A stretch of DNA of 6,666 bases, taken from positions 1-6,666 of the forward strand of contig JAOAAI010000205.1 of assembly GCA_026418955.1 (NCBI GenBank), given 5' to 3'. The position numbers and the translations under genes were made by a program. Shown piece by piece: positions 1 to 5,747 of this stretch (position 1 is its first letter; each line of letters begins with the position of its first letter). The notes under the pieces were generated by a model that worked only from the letters and a program-made list of their open reading frames with translations, was not told where the DNA came from and searched no databases. The DNA comes from Candidatus Goldiibacteriota bacterium (lineage in GTDB: Bacteria; Oederibacteriota; PGYV01; DSYL01).

Positions 1-10
1 TAAAAAACCA

Positions 11-18
11 AAGGAGGA
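11..18 (+). promoter_or_regulatory. Ribosome binding site of rpsB
   Basis: AAGGAGGA lies 7 bases before the ATG at 26 and is a near-perfect complement to the 16S rRNA 3' end. It fixes the rpsB start. Only 25 bases of the rpsB leader are in the window, so the promoter and any S2-binding autoregulatory structure, as known for rpsB-tsf in Escherichia coli, would lie to the left and cannot be judged. Confidence 0.85.
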
Positions 19-25
19 TTTAGTT

Positions 26-931
26 ATGCCACAGATTTCAATGAAAGCACTTCTTGAAGCAGGTGTCCATTTCGGACATCAAACCAAACGATGGAATCCC
101 AAAATGAAACCTTATATCTATACTGCCAGAAATGGGATTTATATCATTGATTTACAAAAAACCTTAAAATACACCAGAGATGCTGTTGTATTTGTAAAAT
201 CAATTATTCGCGAAGGGAAAAAGATAATATTTGTGGGCACTAAAAAGCAAGCTTCTGATGCAATAAAAGAAGAAGCTATCCGCTGCGGCATGCCTTATGT
301 TGCTTCACGTTGGTTAGGAGGGACACTTACCAATTTTGTTACAATAAAACAAAGAATTGAAAGATTAAAATATTTAGATGAACAAGCAGCGACAGGCGGC
401 CTTGATAAATATCCAATAAAAGAAAAAATGAATATGCAGAAAGAATTAAAAAAATTAAAAGAAAATCTTGAAGGCCTAAAAGATATTGAAGAATTACCTG
501 GTGCTTTATTTGTAATAGATGTAAAACATGAAGAAAATGCAGTTAAAGAAGCAAATAAACTTGGAATCCCTGTCATAGGTGTTGTTGATACCAATTGCGA
601 TCCTGATGGTATTGATGTTATAATACCAGGAAATGATGATGCTATAAGAGCTGTCCGTTTAATGTGCAAAATTATTGCTGATTCAATAATTGAAGAGAAA
701 ATAGCTATGGAAAAAGAAAAAGAAGTTATAATTGGACAGGAATCTACAACGCCAGAATCCATCATCACAGAAAAACAAGAAGAAATAATAGGTGAAAAAG
801 AAAAAATTGAATCGCTGCAGGATATTGATACTTCTGAATATGAAAAAATGTTCCTAGATGATATTGAAATAAAAGAAAGAAAAAAATTGAAAATGACAAA
901 AAAAATAATTGATGAAACATTAAACAAATAA
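26..931 (+). CDS. rpsB: 30S ribosomal protein S2 with long charged C-terminal tail
   Basis: Small-subunit ribosomal protein that sits between the head and body of the 30S subunit, near S1 in species that have it. The 301-residue product carries the S2 hallmarks: an N-terminal MKALLEAGVHFGHQTKRWNP stretch (residues 6-25), RWLGGTLTNF (95-104), and the second signature region PGALFVIDVKHE followed by GIPVIGVVDTNCDP (158-194). The core ends near residue 224. The remaining roughly 77 residues are rich in Glu, Lys and Ile and look like a low-complexity, partly helical tail; E. coli S2 is only 241 residues long. The start is set by a strong Shine-Dalgarno at 11-18 and by family alignment. It is the first gene seen of a co-directional cluster, with tsf 56 bases downstream, the classic rpsB-tsf pairing. 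Identity is certain; the role of the tail is unknown. Confidence 0.98.
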   Translation: MPQISMKALLEAGVHFGHQTKRWNPKMKPYIYTARNGIYIIDLQKTLKYTRDAVVFVKSIIREGKKIIFVGTKKQASDAIKEEAIRCGMPYVASRWLGGTLTNFVTIKQRIERLKYLDEQAATGGLDKYPIKEKMNMQKELKKLKENLEGLKDIEELPGALFVIDVKHEENAVKEANKLGIPVIGVVDTNCDPDGIDVIIPGNDDAIRAVRLMCKIIADSIIEEKIAMEKEKEVIIGQESTTPESIITEKQEEIIGEKEKIESLQDIDTSEYEKMFLDDIEIKERKKLKMTKKIIDETLNK

Positions 932-944
932 TTTGAAAAACAAT

Positions 945-954
945 ACTCCGTATA
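945..954 (+). repeat. Leader motif ACTCCGTATA, copy 1 (before tsf)
   Basis: The 10-base word ACTCCGTATA occurs here and again at 1642-1651 before pyrH. Both copies lie in the two longest gaps of the translation-gene half, and both are followed by ACGGA close to the next gene's Shine-Dalgarno. Sequence on either side of the word is not conserved between the copies. Confidence 0.5.
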
Positions 955-979
955 TTAAATTATTACGGATAAAAAGGAG
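945..979 (+). promoter_or_regulatory. tsf leader hairpin with an alternative pairing to the Shine-Dalgarno
   Basis: In the 56-base rpsB-tsf gap, TCCGTA (947-952) is the exact reverse complement of TACGGA (964-969), giving a 6-bp stem with an 11-base loop. The hairpin ends 4 bases before the tsf Shine-Dalgarno AAGGAG (974-979), so this fold leaves the site open. The same left arm contains CTCC (946-949), which could instead pair with GGAG (976-979); the two pairings exclude each other. There is no T-run after the stem, so it does not look like an intrinsic terminator. The structure is visible in the sequence; a regulatory role is inference. Confidence 0.4.
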
Positions 980-987
980 ATTAAAAA

Positions 988-1584
988 ATGACAAATGTTT
1001 CTATGGATGCAATAAAAGAATTAAGAGAAAAAACAGGGGCAGGTTTTGGAGACTGTAGAAAAGCTCTTATAGAAGCGCAAGGCAATATTGAAAAAGCAAT
1101 AGATTATTTAAGAGAAAAAGGTATTACTTCTGCTGCAAAAAAAAGTTCTAGAGTAACAAAAGAGGGAAGAATTTTTTCCTACATACACACAAATGGAAAA
1201 ATAGGTGCCATGGTTGAGATAAACTGTGAAACCGACTTTGTGGCAAGAACAGATGAATTTGAAAATTTACTGAAAGATGTTGCAATGCAGGTTGCTGCAA
1301 TGGCACCTCTTTATGTTAAAAGAGAAGATATTCCTGAGGAAATCATTAAAAAAGAAAAGGAAATTTACAGGACACAGTTAAAGGATTCTGGCAAACCTGA
1401 AAATGTGATTGAAAAAATAATTGAAGGAAAAATAGAAAAATTTTATAAAGACGTATGCCTACTAGAACAAACTTTCATTAAAGATGAAAGCAAAACCATT
1501 GATACACTTGTAAAAGAAAAAATAGCAAAACTTGGAGAAAATATTATAATCAAAAGATTTGTAAGATTTGTAGTTGGTGAATAA
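988..1584 (+). CDS. tsf: Translation elongation factor Ts, short form
   Basis: Cytosolic guanine-nucleotide exchange factor that releases GDP from EF-Tu so it can bind GTP and aminoacyl-tRNA again. The 198-residue protein opens with the UBA-like N-terminal domain (LREKTGAGFGDCRKAL, residues 12-27). It contains the TDFVA motif (82-86), whose Asp-Phe pair inserts into EF-Tu near its Mg2+ site, and ends with KLGENIIIKRF (181-191). Length matches the short Thermus-type EF-Ts (about 196 residues), which works as a dimer, rather than the 283-residue E. coli form with its duplicated core. In the N-terminal domain the common GMMDCKKAL is here GFGDCRKAL, a mild variation. The start has the Shine-Dalgarno AAGGAGA at 974-980. 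The gene follows rpsB as in most bacteria and is probably cotranscribed with it. Confidence 0.97.
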   Translation: MTNVSMDAIKELREKTGAGFGDCRKALIEAQGNIEKAIDYLREKGITSAAKKSSRVTKEGRIFSYIHTNGKIGAMVEINCETDFVARTDEFENLLKDVAMQVAAMAPLYVKREDIPEEIIKKEKEIYRTQLKDSGKPENVIEKIIEGKIEKFYKDVCLLEQTFIKDESKTIDTLVKEKIAKLGENIIIKRFVRFVVGE

Positions 1585-1641
1585 ACGATAACTGACTTTT
1601 TTTAAAATGTGTTATTTCAAAATTTCATAGCAAAATATAAA

Positions 1642-1651
1642 ACTCCGTATA
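1642..1651 (+). repeat. Leader motif ACTCCGTATA, copy 2 (before pyrH)
   Basis: Second exact copy of the word at 945-954, here 36 bases before the pyrH start. Its CTCCGT is complementary to ACGGAG, which overlaps the pyrH Shine-Dalgarno. Confidence 0.5.
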
Positions 1652-1682
1652 AAAATTTAAATAAAAAAGTAAAAAACGGAGG
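1643..1682 (+). promoter_or_regulatory. pyrH ribosome binding site within a possible sequestering hairpin
   Basis: The pyrH Shine-Dalgarno GGAGG is at 1678-1682, 5 bases before the ATG at 1688. CTCCGT (1643-1648) is the exact reverse complement of ACGGAG (1676-1681), so a 6-bp stem with three or four G-C pairs could bury four of the five Shine-Dalgarno bases. The loop is an A-rich 27 bases, which weakens the fold. The rest of the 103-base tsf-pyrH gap shows only AT-rich sequence and a T7 run at 1597-1603. The pairing is seen; control of pyrH translation is inference. Confidence 0.4.
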
Positions 1683-1687
1683 TATAA

Positions 1688-2404
1688 ATGGTACTAAAAC
1701 CAAAATACAAAAGAATAATGCTCAAATTGAGTGGCGAAGCATTTGCTGGTGAAAAAAAAACAGGTATTGATTATGATGCTGTTTACAGTATAGCAGAAGA
1801 AATAAAAGCTGTTGCAATGATGGGTGTGGAAATTGGTATTGTTATTGGTGGAGGTAATATATTTCGTGGTGGAAGAGGAAAAAATTTTAAAATAGACAGG
1901 GTTGTAGGAGATTATATGGGTATGCTTGCAACTGTCATAAATGCTCTTGCATTACAAGACATCCTTGAACAGATGGGAGTACAGACCCGCGTATTATCAG
2001 CTATAGAGATGAAAGAACTTGCAGAACCATTTATTAAAAGAAGAGCAACTAGACATCTTGAAAAGAAACGTGTTGTAATTTTTGGAGGTGGAACTGGAAA
2101 TCCATATTTTACAACTGATACTGCAGCAGCTCTTCGCGCTATGGAAATAGGAGCAGAAGTTTTACTCAAAGCAACAAAAGTCTCTGGAGTTTATAGCGAT
2201 GATCCTGAAGTTGATAAAAATGCAAAAAAATTTACTGATTTAAAATATATTGATGTCTTAAATAAAAATCTCCGTGTAATTGATTCAACTGCTATTTCAT
2301 TATGTATGGAAAATAATATCCCCCTTATCATCTTTAATATGACTGAAAAAGGTAATATAAAAAAAGTGGTATGTGGGATCAATATAGGTACGATAATTCA
2401 TTAA
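1688..2404 (+). CDS. pyrH: Uridylate (UMP) kinase
   Basis: Bacterial UMP kinase of the amino-acid-kinase fold, a cytosolic hexamer that phosphorylates UMP to UDP with ATP and feeds pyrimidine nucleotides to RNA, DNA and sugar-nucleotide synthesis. In 238 residues the family blocks appear in order: KLSGEAF (13-19) at the phosphate site, GGGNIFRGG (54-62), GDYMGMLATVINALALQD (74-91) in the UMP-binding and interface region, GGGTGNPYFTTDTAAALRA (133-151), and SGVYSDDP (166-173) near the nucleotide. The length is typical of the family (about 240). The start is supported by GGAGG at 1678-1682 and by alignment. It is unrelated to eukaryotic UMP/CMP kinases. frr starts 12 bases after the stop and shares the transcript, a near-universal pairing in bacteria. 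An A9 run at 1752-1760 lies early in the gene. Confidence 0.97.
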   Translation: MVLKPKYKRIMLKLSGEAFAGEKKTGIDYDAVYSIAEEIKAVAMMGVEIGIVIGGGNIFRGGRGKNFKIDRVVGDYMGMLATVINALALQDILEQMGVQTRVLSAIEMKELAEPFIKRRATRHLEKKRVVIFGGGTGNPYFTTDTAAALRAMEIGAEVLLKATKVSGVYSDDPEVDKNAKKFTDLKYIDVLNKNLRVIDSTAISLCMENNIPLIIFNMTEKGNIKKVVCGINIGTIIH

Positions 2405-2412
2405 AAGGAGGG
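2405..2412 (+). promoter_or_regulatory. Ribosome binding site of frr
   Basis: AAGGAGGG directly follows the pyrH TAA (2402-2404) and stands 4 bases before the frr ATG at 2417. It decides the frr start and places both genes on one transcript. Confidence 0.8.
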
Positions 2413-2416
2413 TAAA

Positions 2417-2971
2417 ATGGAAAATATAATAAAAGAAATGGAAAATAAAATGAAAAAATCCTTGGAAATTTTCCAGCATGAACTTACAACATTCAGAACC
2501 GGAAGAGCAAATACCGCTGTATTAAGTGTTGTCCAGGTGGAATGCTATGGCAGCAAAATGCCAATAAATCAGGTTGCCAGTATCTCTGTTATAGAGGCAA
2601 AAACAATAGATATAAGACCTTGGGATAAAAATATTTTACCAGATATTGAAAAAGCAATTCTTGCAGCAAATTTAGGACTTGGAGTAGTAAATACAGGTGA
2701 TTCTTTAAAAATAAAATTTCCGGATCTAACAGAAGAAACAAGAAAAGAAATGGTAAAAAAGGTAAAAAAAATGGGGGAAGAAGCAAAAATTAATATAAGA
2801 AATATTAGAAGAGAAGCAAATGAAAAAATAAAGGGATTGGAAAAAAATAAAGAAATATCACAAGATGATTTAAAACATGGAGAAGCTAGAATCCAAAAAA
2901 TTACAGATAAATACATTGCTGAAATTGATAATCTTGTAAAATTGAAAGAACAGGATTTAATGACTATATAA
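2417..2971 (+). CDS. frr: Ribosome recycling factor
   Basis: RRF acts in the cytosol with EF-G to split the post-termination 70S ribosome so that subunits can be reused. The product is 184 residues, matching the 185-residue norm. It shows the three-helix-bundle domain I made from the N-terminal helix (residues 1-28, with FRTGRA at 26-31) and the two long C-terminal helices (about 105-183, including NIRREAN at 129-135 with the conserved arginines). Domain II is inserted at about 32-104, with the YGSKMPINQVASISV segment at 44-58. The usual GLNP motif in domain II reads GLGV (87-90), and the following segment is LKIKFPDLTEETRK (97-110), both mild deviations. An 18-base gap separates it from uppS. 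Confidence 0.97.
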   Translation: MENIIKEMENKMKKSLEIFQHELTTFRTGRANTAVLSVVQVECYGSKMPINQVASISVIEAKTIDIRPWDKNILPDIEKAILAANLGLGVVNTGDSLKIKFPDLTEETRKEMVKKVKKMGEEAKINIRNIRREANEKIKGLEKNKEISQDDLKHGEARIQKITDKYIAEIDNLVKLKEQDLMTI

Positions 2972-2989
2972 CTATTTTCAGGATACTTA

Positions 2990-3700
2990 ATGGAAAAATT
3001 TAAAAAAATTCCAGAGCATATTGCTATAATAATGGATGGAAATGGGAGATGGGCTAAAAAGAGAAATCTACCAAGAATTTTCGGTCACAGGGAAGGCGCA
3101 AAATCAGTCAAAGAAATAACCAAAGCTTGTGCCGAAATTGGAGTAAAATATTTAACACTGTTTGCATTTTCTACAGAAAACTGGAAAAGACCAGATAATG
3201 AGATAAAATTTCTAATGAACCTTCTGAATGATTATCTTAAAAAAGAAGAAAAAACATTATTAAATAATAATATTAAATTTGATACTATAGGTGATATTTC
3301 AAAATTACCTGAAAAAATACAAAAAAAAATAAATAGGCTTAAAAAAATTACAAAAAACTGTAAAAGAATGACTTTGATCCTTGCTTTAAACTATGGTGCT
3401 AGAAATGAAATAACTAATGCTGTAAAAAAAATATCCTCACTTGTAAAAAAGGGGGAATTAAAAATATCTGAAATAGATGAATCAACTATATCAAAAAATC
3501 TTTATACCGCAAAATATCCTGATCCGGATTTACTTATTAGAACAAGTGGTGAAGTAAGAGTTTCAAATTTTTTATTATGGCAGATTGCATATACTGAACT
3601 ATATATAAGTAAAGTATTATGGCCAGATTTCAGAAAAAAAGAATTATACAAAGCCATACATGAATATGAAAAAAGAGAAAGACGCTATGGAGGACTATAA
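2990..3700 (+). CDS. uppS: Undecaprenyl diphosphate synthase (cis-prenyltransferase)
   Basis: Membrane-associated enzyme that adds cis isoprene units from isopentenyl diphosphate to farnesyl diphosphate. The product is the C55 lipid carrier used for peptidoglycan and other surface polymers. All conserved regions are present in 236 residues: MDGNGRWA (15-22) with the catalytic Asp16, GHREGAKS (32-39), TLFAFSTENWKRP (56-68), LNYGARNEI (133-141), and DLLIRTSGE...SNFLLWQ (180-198), which binds diphosphate and Mg2+. Family members that make C55 and shorter cis-prenols look alike, so chain length is inferred. The Shine-Dalgarno is weak (AGGA at 2980-2983, 6 bases before ATG). The stop codon abuts the cdsA ATG. 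Dxr, encoded two genes downstream, supplies this enzyme's substrate through the MEP pathway. An A9 run sits at 3321-3329. Confidence 0.95.
   Translation: MEKFKKIPEHIAIIMDGNGRWAKKRNLPRIFGHREGAKSVKEITKACAEIGVKYLTLFAFSTENWKRPDNEIKFLMNLLNDYLKKEEKTLLNNNIKFDTIGDISKLPEKIQKKINRLKKITKNCKRMTLILALNYGARNEITNAVKKISSLVKKGELKISEIDESTISKNLYTAKYPDPDLLIRTSGEVRVSNFLLWQIAYTELYISKVLWPDFRKKELYKAIHEYEKRERRYGGL
3689..3693 (+). promoter_or_regulatory. Ribosome binding site of cdsA inside the end of uppS
   Basis: GGAGG overlaps the last Gly-Gly codons of uppS, 7 bases before the cdsA ATG at 3701. The uppS TAA (3698-3700) touches that ATG, so ribosomes finishing uppS are well placed to start cdsA. Confidence 0.65.
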
Positions 3701-4513
3701 ATGTTATTAAGAATAATAATGGCTATTATAATATTACCTTTTTTATATATTATCATTTTTTTAAAAAATCCTTATTTTTTTGTTGGTCTTGTAATAATTG
3801 CCTTAACAATAGCTTTAAATGAAATTTATTTGATGTTAAATAAAAAAGGATTAAAACCTTTTTTTATTACAGGAAATATTTTTGCTCTTGTTTTATATTA
3901 TATGGTAATCTTTAACAGTAACACTGTTTATTTTTTTGGATTCATTGCTTTGTTTTTAATTTTATCATTTACTTTTGTAGTTGTATCAAAAAAAATAATC
4001 TATTTTCAGAAAATAATATCAACTATTATGCCTGTTATTTACATTGGATTTCTTGGTCTTTTTGGAATTAAATTAAGATTGCTTGAAAATGGTTCTTATT
4101 ATATTTTTATCCTTTTATTCATAACTTATATATATGATGCTGGCGCATATTTTATTGGAAGTTCTATAGGTAAGCATAAACTAATACCTTCAATAAGTCC
4201 TGGCAAAACAATAGAAGGATGTATTGGTGGTTTAATTACTGCAATATTTTTTACAGTAATTATCCATTATCTGTTTCTTCCAAAAGGGCTTTTAGGTCAA
4301 AATCAGTTACTACATCTTGTAATTCTATCAATTGTTTTATCTATAACTGGACAGATTGGCGATATTTCTGCATCACTTGTGAAAAGATTTTCAAATGTAA
4401 AAAATTCTTCTGATATCATCCCTGGCCACGGTGGAATCCTTGATAAAATTGATTCTTCTCTTTTCAACGCACCTGTTTTATTCTTCTATCTCAAATTTTT
4501 TATTATATATTAA
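3701..4513 (+). CDS. cdsA: Phosphatidate cytidylyltransferase (CDP-diacylglycerol synthase)
   Basis: Integral membrane enzyme that joins CTP and phosphatidate to give CDP-diacylglycerol and pyrophosphate, the branch point for bacterial phospholipids. The 270-residue protein is very hydrophobic, with about seven or eight membrane segments (roughly 2-21, 27-46, 55-72, 77-96, 106-124, 132-150, 175-193, 203-220). Family blocks are DAGAYFIG (146-153), GKHKL followed by SPGKTIEG (157-173), and the C-terminal signature from GD (220-221) through SLVKR (225-229) to PGHGGILDKIDS (241-252). Asp221 and Asp248, spaced 27 residues apart like the metal-binding aspartates described for the Thermotoga enzyme, are present. 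Two usually fixed signature positions differ: K-D is KN (234-235) and D-R is DK (248-249). Family assignment is firm. The start directly follows the uppS stop. Confidence 0.93.
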   Translation: MLLRIIMAIIILPFLYIIIFLKNPYFFVGLVIIALTIALNEIYLMLNKKGLKPFFITGNIFALVLYYMVIFNSNTVYFFGFIALFLILSFTFVVVSKKIIYFQKIISTIMPVIYIGFLGLFGIKLRLLENGSYYIFILLFITYIYDAGAYFIGSSIGKHKLIPSISPGKTIEGCIGGLITAIFFTVIIHYLFLPKGLLGQNQLLHLVILSIVLSITGQIGDISASLVKRFSNVKNSSDIIPGHGGILDKIDSSLFNAPVLFFYLKFFIIY

Positions 4514-4514
4514 T

Positions 4515-5666
4515 ATGAAAAATATAGTAATTTTAGGTTCTACCGGCTCAATCGGAAAATCAGCTCTATCAATTATTTCTCAATTTCCAGAAAAATTCAA
4601 AGTACTTGGTCTATCAACACATGAAGATATTAAAACACTCAAAAAACAGGTTGCTGAATTTAAACCCAAATATATCTGTATTTCAGGCAAAACAAATGTA
4701 AAAAAAATCAATAGTTTTAAAAAAACAAAAATTTTATCTGGACCAGAAGGCCTTACAAAGCTCGCAGCATTAAAAAATGCAGATATTATTTTAATTGCTG
4801 TGGTTGGAGCATCAGGTTTGTTGCCTTTATTATCAGCAATAAAAAATGGGAAAAAAATTGCACTAGCAAATAAAGAATCCTTAGTTATTGCGGGTGATAT
4901 CATAAATAAAGAAAAAAGAAAATATAAATCACAATTAATCCCTGTGGATTCAGAGCACAGCGCTATATTTCACATTTTAAATAATAAAAACATAAACTTA
5001 GTAAAAAAAATTATCATCACAGCTTCTGGTGGCCCTTTTAAAGATTTTTCACTGGAAAAAATACGTAAAATAACAGTAAATCAAGCACTAAAACACCCAA
5101 CATGGAAGATGGGACCTAAAATCACAGTTGACTCTGCAACACTCATGAATAAAGGGCTTGAAGTAATTGAAGCACATTATTTATTTGATATTCCTTATGA
5201 TAAAATAGAAGTTGTAATACATCCTCAATCAATTATCCATGGCATGGTTGAATTTATTGATGGCTCTATTGTTGCACAGATGTCTTACCCTGATATGAAA
5301 TTACCAATAATGTTAGCACTATCATATCCAGAAAAAATTAATTTGAAAATAAAGCATCTTGATATGAAAAAAATAAAACATCTTGATTTTTATGGTGTTG
5401 ATTTAAAAAAATTTCCTGCTTTTGCACTCGCAGTAAAAGCAGGAAAAATTGGGGGCACAATGCCTGCATGTATGAATGCGGCAAATGAAATCGCTGTCTA
5501 TAATTTTTTAAATAATAAAATTAAATTTCATGAAATTCCTTATTATGTAAATTTAGCAATGAAATATCATAAACCTATTGAAAATCCTGATATAAAAGAT
5601 ATAATAAATATTGATAGTTCAACAAGAGAATTTGTACAAAAATTAATTGATATAGATAAGAAATAA
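4515..5666 (+). CDS. dxr: 1-deoxy-D-xylulose 5-phosphate reductoisomerase
   Basis: Cytosolic NADPH-dependent enzyme that converts 1-deoxy-D-xylulose 5-phosphate to 2-C-methyl-D-erythritol 4-phosphate, the first committed step of the MEP isoprenoid pathway and the target of fosmidomycin. From the ATG at 4515 it is 383 residues, a normal length. GSTGSIG (8-14) is the NADPH Rossmann loop and ANKESLV lies at 118-124. The metal ligands are Asp145 and Glu147 in PVDSEHSA (143-150) and Glu216 in MNKGLE (211-216). SGGPF is at 171-175, HPTWKMGPK at 194-202 and MNAANEIAV at 320-328. An in-frame ATG at 4431 would overlap cdsA by 83 bases and put 28 unconserved residues before the Rossmann strand, so I reject it. 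No Shine-Dalgarno is visible; the start is one base after the cdsA stop, suggesting coupled re-initiation. Confidence 0.96.
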   Translation: MKNIVILGSTGSIGKSALSIISQFPEKFKVLGLSTHEDIKTLKKQVAEFKPKYICISGKTNVKKINSFKKTKILSGPEGLTKLAALKNADIILIAVVGASGLLPLLSAIKNGKKIALANKESLVIAGDIINKEKRKYKSQLIPVDSEHSAIFHILNNKNINLVKKIIITASGGPFKDFSLEKIRKITVNQALKHPTWKMGPKITVDSATLMNKGLEVIEAHYLFDIPYDKIEVVIHPQSIIHGMVEFIDGSIVAQMSYPDMKLPIMLALSYPEKINLKIKHLDMKKIKHLDFYGVDLKKFPAFALAVKAGKIGGTMPACMNAANEIAVYNFLNNKIKFHEIPYYVNLAMKYHKPIENPDIKDIINIDSSTREFVQKLIDIDKK

Positions 5667-5723
5667 ATACATTATTAAAATAAAATACTTATAAAATAAA
5701 TAACATAAAACTAATAGTAATAA

Positions 5724-5747
5724 ATAATATTAAAAGGAGAATATTAT
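5724..5747 (+). promoter_or_regulatory. rseP ribosome binding site in the loop of an AT-only hairpin
   Basis: The Shine-Dalgarno AAGGAGA (5734-5740) stands 5 bases before the ATG at 5746. The sequence 5724-5731 (ATAATATT) is the exact reverse complement of 5740-5747 (AATATTAT), giving an 8-bp all-A/T stem that includes the first two start-codon bases and leaves AAAAGGAG as the loop. In such AT-rich DNA this may be chance. The remainder of the 79-base gap after dxr (5667-5745) holds no clear promoter or terminator. Confidence 0.45.

Noticed and set aside
295..927. Long minus-strand open frame opposite rpsB, and similar minus-strand frames opposite pyrH, frr, dxr and rseP
   Set aside because: They are shadows of genes with clear family motifs. 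Their serine/phenylalanine/isoleucine-rich products are what reversed A-rich codons give, and none has a recognisable domain.
1571..1603. Weak hairpin (TAGTTG with TAACTG) followed by a T7 run at the end of tsf, a possible intrinsic terminator
   Set aside because: The stem has one G-C pair and two G-U wobbles with a 12-base loop, and it overlaps the tsf stop. It is too weak to call a terminator, and gene order supports read-through into pyrH.
1613..1641. Possible promoter before pyrH (TATAAA at 1636-1641)
   Set aside because: TATAAA-like words are everywhere in this AT-rich DNA and no convincing -35 element sits at the right distance.
4219..4413. Small plus-strand open frame inside cdsA
   Set aside because: It lies wholly within conserved CdsA coding sequence in another frame and has no recognisable features or supporting Shine-Dalgarno.
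4431..4514. In-frame upstream ATG extending dxr by 28 residues
   Set aside because: It would overlap cdsA by 83 bases, through the conserved CdsA signature, and add a hydrophobic stretch before the Rossmann strand. The family start is the MKNIVILGSTGSIG methionine at 4515.
5349..5387. Near-repeat of ATAAARCATCTTGAT, 24 bases apart, giving IKHLD twice in Dxr
   Set aside because: It lies in a variable linker of Dxr, the protein length and following motifs are normal, and short Lys/Ile/Leu repeats arise easily at this base composition.
5667..5745. Possible small gene or RNA in the dxr-rseP gap
   Set aside because: The 79 bases are almost pure A/T with no open frame of useful size, no stable G-C stem and no terminator.
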